NCBI RefSeq assembly: GCF_004339805.1
Contig: NZ_SLUI01000017.1
Coordinates: 1 to 64,000 of the forward strand
Direction: 5' to 3'
Length of the DNA: 64,000 bases
DNA from: Anaerospora hongkongensis
GTDB taxonomy: Bacteria > Bacillota > Negativicutes > Sporomusales > DSM-15969
Positions 35,702 through 44,018 of the stretch are shown here, piece after piece. Numbering within the stretch: position 1 is the stretch's first letter; every line of letters begins with the position of its first letter. A program made the translations under genes and the position numbers. The notes below the pieces were generated by a model, which was not told where the DNA came from, searched no databases, and saw only the letters and a list, made by a program, of their open reading frames with translations.

Positions 35702-36322
35702 ATTATAGAAAGTATTATCTTCGACGTTGATGGTACCTTATGGGATACAACCGAAGTGGTAGCCCAAGCCTGGAATCAGGCAATTGCGGAAGTGGGCGGT
35801 ACAACGACAGTGGTAAGTTCCTCCGTGTTAAAAAAAGAATTTGGTAAAACAATGAAGGCGATTGCCGACAGTTTATTTGCTGATGCTGATGATGCAGCGA
35901 AAGAACGGCTGATGGAAAAGTGCTGCCTGTATGAACATGCGGCTTTGGAAGAATGCACCCAAAATCTTCTTTTCCCTGATGTTGTTCAAACCATTCGTCA
36001 ACTGGCAGCTGCGTATCGCATCTTCATTGTCAGCAACTGCCAAGAAGGCTATATTGAGCTGTTTATGAAAAAGTCAGGCCTTGAACCGTATATTGAAGAC
36101 TGGGAATGCTTTGGCAATACAGGTAAGGGCAAGGGGAACAATATCTTGCAGCTAATGCAGCGGAATGGCATCACCAGTGCTATCTATGTTGGTGATACGC
36201 AAGGCGATTATGAGGCAACTCAACAGGCAAAAATCCCATTTATCTTTGCTCAGTATGGTTTTGGACAGGCAGAAGGCTGTGAACGGGCAATCACTTCCCT
36301 GAAAGAATTGTTGAATTTGTAG
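35702..36322 (+). CDS. HAD-superfamily phosphatase (phosphoglycolate-phosphatase-like) with apparent ATT start
   Basis: Small soluble phosphatase (about 206 aa). Motif I, DVDGTLWDTT, lies at residues 8-17 only if translation starts at the ATT codon at 35702 (I-E-S-I-I-F-DVDGT). Motif II is the SNC in FIVSNCQEG, the Lys region is GKGKGNN, and motif IV is YVGDTQGDYEA. A start at the first canonical codon (GTG, 35756) would remove the nucleophilic Asp. An AGCGAGG binding site ends 5 nt before ATT, and an in-frame stop at 35675 excludes a start much further upstream. The substrate is unknown. Confidence 0.8.
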   Translation: MIESIIFDVDGTLWDTTEVVAQAWNQAIAEVGGTTTVVSSSVLKKEFGKTMKAIADSLFADADDAAKERLMEKCCLYEHAALEECTQNLLFPDVVQTIRQLAAAYRIFIVSNCQEGYIELFMKKSGLEPYIEDWECFGNTGKGKGNNILQLMQRNGITSAIYVGDTQGDYEATQQAKIPFIFAQYGFGQAEGCERAITSLKELLNL

Positions 36323-36406
36323 GAAGCGGCGTCTGGTTCTTTTGATTTGACAATGGGCATACTATTCTACGGTGACGGGAGTCTAAGTCAGTATATAACA
36401 AGAGTG

Positions 36407-36433
36407 CGCCCTACAGTTTAAACCTGTAGGGCG
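36407..36433 (+). terminator. Hairpin after the HAD gene, probable weak terminator
   Basis: CGCCCTACAG pairs with CTGTAGGGCG (10 bp, 7-nt loop), followed by TTGTAATC, a poor T-run. Confidence 0.5.
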
Positions 36434-36613
36434 TTGTAATCATCACTTTCACCAGATTGGATATTACCTTCCTGCTGCATAGTTATTAGTTATTCAGTAG
36501 GTATCTATTAGGAGATAGGCTTATTTAGATAACCGCAAAAGTTGAACCGTTAGCTTCATAATATGACTTGAAACGGTAACGATACTAGAAGCTGGTAGCA
36601 GGAGGCAGCGATA

Positions 36614-37852
36614 ATGACAAAAAGGAAAAAATATATATGGGGTATTGTGGTTGCTTGTATTGCGGCCGGTTTGGTTATTTTCTCTATCGCAAAGTCGGCT
36701 TATACGGGGTTAGACAGCGACGCAGGGCAAATCATGCAGGTCATAACAGCTGATATGAAGCATGAACGGACAATTTCCTGGAAAACAGCAGCTATGGGAA
36801 GTCCGGGCAGCTTGGAAGTCCGGGCCAAACAAGCGAAAGACAGTACAGTAGTTAAAGCAGAGGCGGCAGAGCTGCCTGTTTATAATGGCGGCAAGCCCTA
36901 TACTCTCTATACGGCGCACGCAAAGAATCTGTTACCGGGAACTGAGTATGAATATCGTGTATCTACCGGTAAGAGGCAATCACCCTGGCAAGAATTTAGA
37001 ACAGAGCCAGAGACGACAGCATTTAAGACCCTGATTTTTGGAGATTCCCAATCGGTTGATTATAAAGAGTGGGCGAATACAGCCCAGTCTGCCTGGAAAA
37101 GAGTTCCTGATGCCGCATTTTTTGTGAATATGGGTGATCTTGTTGATAATGGGCAGGATGATTATCAATGGAATGCCTGGTTTGATGGAGCAGCAAAGCT
37201 TTCTATGGCAATTCCCACCGCCCCGGTAATGGGCAATCATGAGGCTTATAATCTCGATTGGAAGATGGCCTTGCCGACTTATTACCTCACCCTGTTTGCC
37301 ATACCTGGCAACGGACCGTCCGGACTGGAACGATATGCCTATTCCTATGATTATGGGGATGTTCATTTTATTGTACTCAATACGCAATCGGAGGAATTGC
37401 GCAGCTGGTATCCTGATTTGTTAAAAAAGCAGCAGAAATGGCTGCAAAAAGATCTAGCCCAGACGCAGAAAAAGTGGAAAGTCGTTCTTATGCACCGGGG
37501 GATATGGAAACATCCTTTTAATGGTCCGCTTGATGAGAATGGCAGTGCATTTGCTCCTTTGTTCGATACCTATCATGTGGATCTCGTATTTACCGGGCAT
37601 GTACACTCTTATGCGCGCACGGCGGCACTAAAAAACGGCAGGCGTGACCCTGCCGGGACCGTCTATATTACGACGGGGCGGAGCGGGGAAAAAACATGGG
37701 ATAAATCACCGCAAAAACCCATGGATGAAGTCTATTATAATCCGCTTGATATGCCCAACTATCTTGTGCTTGAAGCTTCACAGGCTGCTCTGAAGGTAGC
37801 TGCCTTTAAGCAAAATGGCGAGCTGATTGACCAGACCGAAATTAAAAAATAA
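36614..37852 (+). CDS. Membrane-anchored metallophosphoesterase, purple-acid-phosphatase-like
   Basis: Exported phosphoesterase (412 aa). An N-terminal hydrophobic anchor (about 8-27) is followed by a fibronectin-III/PAP-N-like domain (about 40-130) and a calcineurin-like domain (about 140-370). Metal-binding motifs in order are FGDSQS, NMGDLVDNG, MGNHEAY, LMHRG and TGHVHSYAR. AGGAGG precedes the start. In this cell type it would act outside the cytoplasmic membrane on phosphate esters. It has its own transcription unit and converges on the transferase gene downstream. Confidence 0.88.
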   Translation: MTKRKKYIWGIVVACIAAGLVIFSIAKSAYTGLDSDAGQIMQVITADMKHERTISWKTAAMGSPGSLEVRAKQAKDSTVVKAEAAELPVYNGGKPYTLYTAHAKNLLPGTEYEYRVSTGKRQSPWQEFRTEPETTAFKTLIFGDSQSVDYKEWANTAQSAWKRVPDAAFFVNMGDLVDNGQDDYQWNAWFDGAAKLSMAIPTAPVMGNHEAYNLDWKMALPTYYLTLFAIPGNGPSGLERYAYSYDYGDVHFIVLNTQSEELRSWYPDLLKKQQKWLQKDLAQTQKKWKVVLMHRGIWKHPFNGPLDENGSAFAPLFDTYHVDLVFTGHVHSYARTAALKNGRRDPAGTVYITTGRSGEKTWDKSPQKPMDEVYYNPLDMPNYLVLEASQAALKVAAFKQNGELIDQTEIKK

Positions 37853-37869
37853 ATCTCGAAGACAGATAA

Positions 37870-37915
37870 AAATCCCTCCCGCTTGCAGGCTTTATCCTAC
37901 AAGTGAGAGGGATTT
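37870..37915. terminator. Bidirectional terminator between convergent genes
   Basis: AAATCCCTC pairs with GAGGGATTT, with an inner stem including GCTTG/CAAGT; the A- and T-rich flanks let it serve both strands. Confidence 0.7.
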
Positions 37916-37916
37916 G

Positions 37917-40052
37917 TTATTGAAGGGCACGAACGGAATCGCCAACGAAGTATTTGGCATATAAATCCTGGACCCAGTGGATAAGAGCCTTTTCAGATGG
38001 ATTTTGATCTTTACCGTTATACATATCTGTTTTCATGTGGAAATCACTTGACCAGTAATAAATAGTATCGCCTAAAAAGCCAACTGCATAGCTGCCTTCC
38101 TCCGGAACATTAATCATATTTCTTCCGGAAAAATCCGAAGGCGCAGGAATACCAAGTATGCCTAACAGTGTAGGAGCAAAGTCAATCTGACTTGCATAAG
38201 CAGTGCCGCTGAAATTTTCAAAAGGCTTTAGATTCTTGCTGACAAAAATTAGCGGGAGGGGAGCTAAGGTTAAACTGAGATCGCCTTCGCCCAGACGCTT
38301 ATAATGAGCATTTTGACTTGGATGAGGATTGTGATCACTTGTAATAACAATCAGCGTTTTATCATCCAATAAGTTCCGGTCCTTAAGATCCTGGAAGAAT
38401 TTTTGCAAAGTAATATTCTCCCAATAAATTCCTTTCAGATAAACATTATTCGGCTGATCTTTTATGGCCGCCGGAATATCTGCATCAGTCAAGCCACAAT
38501 AAGGATAGGGCTGATGAGAATCAATGGTTTTGGTTACCATGAAAAATTTCTTATTGCGATTTTGCTCCATAATCCGGACCGTTTCCTCATACATGACGTC
38601 ATTGTGGAAGCCCCAGCCGCTGCTGCCAATATAGCCTTCTTTTTCGAGATCTTCTTTTGCTCTGTAAGTACTCATTCCAAAACGTTTTTTATAGGCCCGG
38701 AATTCATCATTGTAATACTGGCTTGTAGCCTCTAAAAATAAGGTATCGTACCCATTCTTCTCAAGAACGCGGAATAGGGTGCTATTGTTTTCAAAGGCCT
38801 GGTCTTCGGTGTAGAGAAGCTGGGAAAGAAAAAGGGAATTGAGTCCCTGAGTCGTCGGCTTATTGGAGGTGTAATAGCGATCGGAATGGGGGTACGCTGC
38901 CACTAAACTATCTAAAAATGGCGTTGCCTCTGCCGGAATTAACGGGTTATAGTGATGCAAGTAATCGCGATGCAAAGATTCACCGACAATCATAATAATC
39001 TTATCATAGGGAAAAACGTTGGGCACAGCAGCCGGTTTTTCACCAACTTTAATGCCCAGGTCACTTAACAGGAGCGTTTCATGTTCCGAGAAGGCTACGC
39101 GATAAAGCTGGCTGGACGCAGCTACCAGCCTTTCGTCATCGCGCAAAAATTCTTGTGCCAGGTTGAGGGCCACCGATTGGGAAAGCAGGCTCCGCGAGGC
39201 GTTTCTTGCCCGTTCCAGTTCGGCCTCCTCGTCGTAGCCATTGGTAAGCAGCAGTTTGGGATAGAAGTAGGCTGTAGCAAAATTAATCAAATTCGCTGTG
39301 AGACAAATGAGTAAAATAATAGCTGCCGAATTTCCTGCAGGTCCATAATGCCTTTTATTCGGAGTGCGGAATAAAAGAAGGAGTGAAATCAGGCTGATTC
39401 CTATACCGAAAAAAATCAGCTTGTCTGTTGTATGAATCACACTAAGAATGGAGTAGTTATTGAGGTTTTCAAACAGCATCTTCTCAATATGGTTTGATGT
39501 AACAAGAAAGTAGGCGGTATCACTATAAAAAAATAAAAGGGTAATCAAATAGGCGAGGAAATAAACTGCTTTAGTTGATCGCGTACTCCACTTGGTGTAT
39601 AGAACGCCTGCAGCCAGGACGAGCAGGCTGTTATTGATTACTCCTGCAAGCAGGGCGATAAGTGTCATTATATTGCATAGTAAATTTAACGAGTGAATAA
39701 TGACCATTGAAATAGCGGTCCAAAGAGCGGCAATAATCACGATAGGGAAGTAATCTTTGACAACTTGTTTGATACGACTAATATTGTTTTTAACAAGTAA
39801 AAAAATACTGACTAACAGCAAATCACGAAAAATAGCATTTGATGCATCAACAATAAAGATATTCATCGGAAATACTGGTTCACGAATAAAGAATCGGAAC
39901 GAAAGGGACAATTCTACGCAAAAAATCAAAACAAGTCCAATGATTTTCATTCGATGACAGCAAATTGTTTTTGTTATGAAATTGTCTTTAATAGTATTAC
40001 TTCCCTTCTGCAGCATACCTTTACGATGCTGTACGCAAACATTACACAACAT
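37917..40052 (-). CDS. Membrane sulfatase-fold transferase (LtaS / phosphoethanolamine-transferase-like)
   Basis: Polytopic N-terminal part (about five helices, residues 35-260) joined to an extracytoplasmic alkaline-phosphatase-superfamily domain (about 340-690). Visible catalytic features are IMIVGES, a TTQGLNSLF segment holding the likely nucleophilic Thr, SHQPYP and a metal-binding ITSDHNPHP. Such enzymes move phosphoglycerol or phosphoethanolamine from lipids to envelope polymers. In a diderm host, lipid A or another glycan is a possible acceptor; this is inference. The start is unsure: candidates are ATG 40052 and in-frame ATGs 36 and 102 nt later, none with a clear binding site. Confidence 0.8.
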   Translation of the reverse strand: MLCNVCVQHRKGMLQKGSNTIKDNFITKTICCHRMKIIGLVLIFCVELSLSFRFFIREPVFPMNIFIVDASNAIFRDLLLVSIFLLVKNNISRIKQVVKDYFPIVIIAALWTAISMVIIHSLNLLCNIMTLIALLAGVINNSLLVLAAGVLYTKWSTRSTKAVYFLAYLITLLFFYSDTAYFLVTSNHIEKMLFENLNNYSILSVIHTTDKLIFFGIGISLISLLLLFRTPNKRHYGPAGNSAAIILLICLTANLINFATAYFYPKLLLTNGYDEEAELERARNASRSLLSQSVALNLAQEFLRDDERLVAASSQLYRVAFSEHETLLLSDLGIKVGEKPAAVPNVFPYDKIIMIVGESLHRDYLHHYNPLIPAEATPFLDSLVAAYPHSDRYYTSNKPTTQGLNSLFLSQLLYTEDQAFENNSTLFRVLEKNGYDTLFLEATSQYYNDEFRAYKKRFGMSTYRAKEDLEKEGYIGSSGWGFHNDVMYEETVRIMEQNRNKKFFMVTKTIDSHQPYPYCGLTDADIPAAIKDQPNNVYLKGIYWENITLQKFFQDLKDRNLLDDKTLIVITSDHNPHPSQNAHYKRLGEGDLSLTLAPLPLIFVSKNLKPFENFSGTAYASQIDFAPTLLGILGIPAPSDFSGRNMINVPEEGSYAVGFLGDTIYYWSSDFHMKTDMYNGKDQNPSEKALIHWVQDLYAKYFVGDSVRALQ

Positions 40053-40132
40053 AATTCACGATAATTCTACATATTCCTTCAGTGATAGGAAAAAAATCAA
40101 GGATCATGACAAGAGAATTGCTGTTGGATACG

Positions 40133-40732
40133 TCACTTTAACCTATAAACGGAAAAGCTCTGGCGAGGATCATGATCAGCAGAAACTTTTATGGTATTAA
40201 AAAGGGTAAAAGAAGTATTCGTTTCTAAAAAATCTAGATATTCATTGGACGGATAATACAAGATAAGATCGATTGTTCTTTGTTGGTTTTTTACGGAAAG
40301 CAAAATAGTGCGGACAACCTTCGTAAATATTTGTAAGGAAAAAGGATTGAAAAAGTAAAATTTATTATCCTTGGGGCTGATTGGATAATCTTCCGCTAAA
40401 GCGTTAATGAAAGTAATTTTATTTGCTTTCTTATTCTGCTTTTGAAGATAAGCTCGCTGATTCTGAACTGCCTGCTTATAGAAGAAGGGACTCATTTCTA
40501 TTCCTGTGACGGTGGAATCAAAAAAATAATTGATGTAAAAATTAAACCTGCCTTTGCCGCAGCCGAAATCTACGATATGATCTTCTGCTGTAAAAGGATA
40601 TTGTTCAGCTAATGTTTCTAAGACAGAGTAGGAAGTCGGTTCATATCTGTTATAATGCGGTGATTCATTGAATATTTTTTGTTCGCCCGCGGTTTTTATA
40701 TGTAGCAGTTTTTCATAATATTGTTCATCCAT
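40133..40732 (-). CDS. Class I SAM-dependent methyltransferase
   Basis: A 199-residue protein with motif I VDFGCGKGRFNFY near residues 54-66 and an acidic second strand (TGIEMS), followed by an ALAEDYP motif, the usual order for Rossmann-fold methyltransferases. The active-site-like FFNPFS replaces the NPPY/DPP type of N-methyltransferases. AAAGGAATG-type spacing supports the ATG. It is 80 nt upstream of the transferase gene on the same strand, so co-transcription is plausible. The substrate is unknown. Confidence 0.82.
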   Translation of the reverse strand: MDEQYYEKLLHIKTAGEQKIFNESPHYNRYEPTSYSVLETLAEQYPFTAEDHIVDFGCGKGRFNFYINYFFDSTVTGIEMSPFFYKQAVQNQRAYLQKQNKKANKITFINALAEDYPISPKDNKFYFFNPFSLQIFTKVVRTILLSVKNQQRTIDLILYYPSNEYLDFLETNTSFTLFNTIKVSADHDPRQSFSVYRLK

Positions 40733-41000
40733 TTAAGCATTCCTTTCTCAAACACATCTACAAATTGCAATAACCACTTATCAGTATATCGGCATTTAGC
40801 TGCTTTTTACAAGATAATAAGTTTGCCAATACTGGATGAGTATAGGTGTTAAGTCTGTAGATGCTGAGTGGAGGATTTTGGCATAATCTTTACGGCTGAG
40901 AGGAACACGTGAAGACATAATACCATATCATAAGGCGATGGATATTTTTTGCATTAGTTAAAAACAAGGTGCTGAGTAGCAATTAGAAGGAGTGACAATA

Positions 41001-42365
41001 GTGAAAGGAAAAACGCAGTTAACCGGCCGGGTTATTTTCCGAGGAGAATTAGGATACGAACAGGCGTGCAAAAATTGGAATCCATATGTTGACACGTTTC
41101 CTCTCGTTTTTGTCTTTGCGCGATGTACAGAGGATGTAAGTAATGCTGTAAAATGGGCGCAAGAAAATTGCGTACCCATTCGGACTCGCAGTGGACGTCA
41201 TGCCTTAGACAAAAATCTTTCCGTGGTAAAAGGCGGAATTGTCATTGATGTGAGCAGTATGGATCAGGTGTGGGTGAATGAAGAGGAGGAAGAAGCTGTC
41301 GTCCAAACCGGTGTACATGTAGGACCTCTGGTAAAATGGCTGGCGAAACAAGGCTATATGGCCCCTTTTGGCGATAGTCCGACAGTTGGTATCGGCGGAA
41401 TTACGGCAGGTGGAGGGATCGGACTGCTGCTGCGGTCAATTGGTCTTGTTAGTGATAATCTCGTGGGAGTAGAAATGGTTGACTATGAAGGATGCGTTAT
41501 CTATGCTGACGAGTCGACGAATTCGGATTTGTTATGGGCAACCCGTGGTGGCGGCGGCGGCAACTTTGGAATTAATACTGCATATAAATTCAAGGTGCAT
41601 AATGCCCCTGCCAAAGCAACCGTATTCCAGATTATTTGGCCATGGGATCAATTGGAAATCGTTTTTGAAGCATGGCAAGAATGGGCCCCTTTTGTTGATA
41701 GCCGATTAGGCACATATATGGAAGCCTTAAGTAAGGTAAATGGATTGCTGCATGCACAAGGGCTATTTCTTGGTTCCAAACAAGAACTGACTTGCTTGTT
41801 AGATCCTTTGACCAGTACCGGCTCTCCGACCGTATATATCGAAACACTAGACTATCCGGATGCAGTAGAATATTTAATACCTGACGAACCAATTCCAGGA
41901 AGATCTGATCAGAGTACTAAGTTTTCCTCGGCTTGGGCATATGATCTATTGCCATGCGAGGCAGTTAAGATTATGCGCCGCTTTCTGGAAGAGTCCACCG
42001 GCACTGAAGCGGGTTTCTTCTTTTTAAACTGGGGAGGAGCAGCAGCCAGGATTTCTCCTGAAGATACGGCATTTTTTTGGCGGGGACCAAAATACTATTT
42101 AGAGTGGAACTCCTCTTGGAGTGAAGATTCTGATGCCCGGCGCAACATTGCTATGGTAGAGAGAACCCGTGAGCAGCTGGAGCCTTTTGTTGTGGGCTCC
42201 TATGTAAATGTTCCGGATGAGTATATTGAGGACTTCGGATGGGCGTATTATGGAAATAACTTTGCCAGACTTCGCAGAATAAAAGAAAAATATGATCCTG
42301 AGAATGTATTTAATCATCCGCAAAGTATTCCCCCGGCAAGCTGGCATTCCGGGAAGCGTGGCTGA
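41001..42365 (+). CDS. FAD-dependent oxidoreductase of the berberine-bridge-enzyme type
   Basis: Flavoprotein of 454 aa. An N-terminal PCMH/FAD_binding_4 domain (about 25-200) carries RSGRHALDKN, in which His corresponds to the residue that binds FAD covalently in this family. The FGDSPTVGIGGITAGGG segment follows; bicovalent members have Cys where this protein has Ser. The C-terminal BBE domain ends with AYYGNNFARL...KYDPENVFNHPQSI. GTG 41001 has GGAG 8 nt upstream and is preferred over a GTG 9 nt earlier that overlaps the binding site. There is no signal peptide. The substrate (sugar, alcohol or alkaloid-like compound) cannot be told from sequence. Confidence 0.85.
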   Translation: MKGKTQLTGRVIFRGELGYEQACKNWNPYVDTFPLVFVFARCTEDVSNAVKWAQENCVPIRTRSGRHALDKNLSVVKGGIVIDVSSMDQVWVNEEEEEAVVQTGVHVGPLVKWLAKQGYMAPFGDSPTVGIGGITAGGGIGLLLRSIGLVSDNLVGVEMVDYEGCVIYADESTNSDLLWATRGGGGGNFGINTAYKFKVHNAPAKATVFQIIWPWDQLEIVFEAWQEWAPFVDSRLGTYMEALSKVNGLLHAQGLFLGSKQELTCLLDPLTSTGSPTVYIETLDYPDAVEYLIPDEPIPGRSDQSTKFSSAWAYDLLPCEAVKIMRRFLEESTGTEAGFFFLNWGGAAARISPEDTAFFWRGPKYYLEWNSSWSEDSDARRNIAMVERTREQLEPFVVGSYVNVPDEYIEDFGWAYYGNNFARLRRIKEKYDPENVFNHPQSIPPASWHSGKRG

Positions 42366-42539
42366 AATAGCTGGAAACTTCTCATCTGGATTTTTCCAGT
42401 ACCGTGACTCACCGGAATTGGATTTGCTGAATGGGATCACGGAAATGGTATCAAAATACAACGGGCCGGATAAGACTAGGAGATCGGCTCCTCTGCCTTG
42501 GGCAGTTTAAAATATGAACGCGGACTAAAACTTTACATG
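42366..42539. other. Intergenic region before T-box leader 2
   Basis: No gene or clear terminator is visible; only a short AGGAG/CTCCT hairpin near 42479-42493. The oxidoreductase transcript may read through towards the leader. Confidence 0.4.
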
Positions 42540-42568
42540 TTGACAGTTGGTGATTAATGATGTATATT
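42540..42568 (+). promoter_or_regulatory. Sigma-A promoter for T-box leader 2
   Basis: TTGACA, 17-bp spacer and TATATT precede the leader by about 10-20 nt. Confidence 0.75.
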
Positions 42569-42589
42569 TGGAATGAATAAATGATTTCT

Positions 42590-42905
42590 ATACAACTATA
42601 TATTTGAAATGTGATGAGGGAGAACGTTGTATTTTGAACGTTTCAGAGAACCGGTGGTTGGTGCGAACCGGCAACACTAGAGATGCAAGAATCACTCCTG
42701 AACAGCAAGGCTGAATCGTAAGAAGTAAGCTGCGCCGGTCTCAGCTCCGTGAGGAGTGCAGTCGTTATTCTGCTAAGGTTGTTAGACCTGATGAGAGATG
42801 CAGATGTTTTTTTATCTGTAAAAAGGGTGGTACCGCGAGAAGCTTGCCTCTTGCCCCTTTAAGTCTATTGACTTAAAGGGCAAGAGGTTTTTTGATTTGT
42901 AACTT
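42590..42905 (+). ncRNA. T-box riboswitch 2, candidate serine (TCG) specifier
   Basis: Apical stem I signature CAGAGAACCGGTGGTTGGTG with GAACCGG. The specifier loop reads CTGAA-TCG (TCG at 42716-42718), supported by TTTTG/CAAGG and GTT/AAC pairing on either side of the loop. The T-box core AGGGTGGTACCGCG is at 42834-42847. A long terminator (CCTCTTGCCCCTTTAAGTC with GACTTAAAGGGCAAGAGG, one bulge) is followed by TTTTTTG. As in leader 1, the UGGU bulge fits an A73 tRNA better than tRNA-Ser. Confidence 0.9.
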
Positions 42906-42922
42906 TATTTTTAGGAGGATGA

Positions 42923-43888
42923 ATGATGAAATTCTTAGAGAAACTGGCGCACTTTATTTGCAAGTATATGACGCTGTGGGTGATCCTGATATCAGTTATT
43001 GCTTTTTATAATCCCGAACCGTTTAAGCCGATTGGCAAGAATATTTCCTACATGCTGGGGATCATTATGCTGGGTATGGGGCTGACAATGTCGCTTGAGG
43101 ATTTCCGTCTAATTTTGACCCGGCCCAAAGATGTGTTTTACGGGGTCTTTTTCCGTTATTTAATTATGCCGCTTGTCGGTTTTGGCGTAGCTAAGATACT
43201 GGGATTGTCGCCAGCGCTGGCCGCGGGGATGGTATTGCTGGGGGCCTGCCCGAGCGGTACCGGTTCCAATGTTATGACCTATATTGCAAAAGGAGACACG
43301 GCCCTGTCAGTCACTGTTTCCAGTGTCAATACAATATTGGCGCCGGTACTCACCACGTATATTTTTTCCTTTCTCGCTGGTGCGATGATTCCAATCGATA
43401 TCGGCGCACTGCTGCTGGATATTGTTAAAATCGTTTTAGTTCCCGTCAGCATTGGGATCGCCATGCATACTGCGGCACCTAAATTAGTAGAGAAGCTTGT
43501 AAAAGTTGTTCCGGCAGTTTCGGTTGTTTTCATCATTACCATCATGTCTTCGGTAGTTGCTTTAAATGCGGCCAGAATGGCAACAATGGCGCTTGTCCTT
43601 TGTTTGGCGGTGGCAATTCACAATATTGCCGGCCTGGTATTTGGTTATTACGCTGGTAAAGCGGTTGGCATGTCTGAGAAAAAGTCCCGGGCAGTTACTT
43701 TTGAAATTGGCATGGAGAACTCAGGGCTTGCCGTAGCGCTGGCGATGGCTCACCTTGATCCCATGGCGGCACTGCCGGGAGCGGTTATGACGGTTTGGGA
43801 ATACATGACAGGAAGCCTGCTGGCCAGTTATTGGGGTAACAAGAAACCGGTAGAGGCGCTGCAGGAGGAAGCAAGGGTTTTGGCTTAG
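42923..43888 (+). CDS. BASS-family (bile acid:Na+ symporter-like) membrane carrier under T-box control
   Basis: Polytopic carrier (321 aa, 9-10 spans). Two family signatures are clear: LLGACPSGTGSNVMTYIAKG and EIGMENSGLAVALA, which form the crossed discontinuous helices of the Na+ sites. TAGGAGG lies upstream of tandem ATG codons (42923 and 42926). BASS proteins move organic anions, pantoate or amino-acid-like acids. The T-box leader indicates induction by an uncharged tRNA, so an amino acid or close derivative is the likely substrate; serine is a candidate from the specifier. Confidence 0.87.
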   Translation: MMKFLEKLAHFICKYMTLWVILISVIAFYNPEPFKPIGKNISYMLGIIMLGMGLTMSLEDFRLILTRPKDVFYGVFFRYLIMPLVGFGVAKILGLSPALAAGMVLLGACPSGTGSNVMTYIAKGDTALSVTVSSVNTILAPVLTTYIFSFLAGAMIPIDIGALLLDIVKIVLVPVSIGIAMHTAAPKLVEKLVKVVPAVSVVFIITIMSSVVALNAARMATMALVLCLAVAIHNIAGLVFGYYAGKAVGMSEKKSRAVTFEIGMENSGLAVALAMAHLDPMAALPGAVMTVWEYMTGSLLASYWGNKKPVEALQEEARVLA

Positions 43889-43921
43889 GAATAATGAAAT
43901 AATAAAATAAATACTCGCTAT

Positions 43922-43950
43922 AACTGTTCTTTTTGAGCAGTTTTTCTTTT
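43922..43950 (+). terminator. Terminator between the BASS carrier and recA
   Basis: AACTGTTC pairs with GAGCAGTT (one G-U) with a TTTT loop, then TTTCTTTT. Confidence 0.65.
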
Positions 43951-43955
43951 ATCTA

Positions 43956-43984
43956 TTTACAGAACAAATGTTCCGTGATATAGT
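43956..43984 (+). promoter_or_regulatory. recA promoter with LexA (SOS) operator inside the spacer
   Basis: TTTACA, a 17-bp spacer and TATAGT form the promoter. The spacer begins with GAAC-AAAT-GTTC (43962-43973), the exact Firmicute LexA/DinR core, so repressor binding would block RNA polymerase. Confidence 0.85.
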
Positions 43985-44018
43985 AAAACCAAACGAATGT
44001 TCTGGAGCGGAGGGTATT

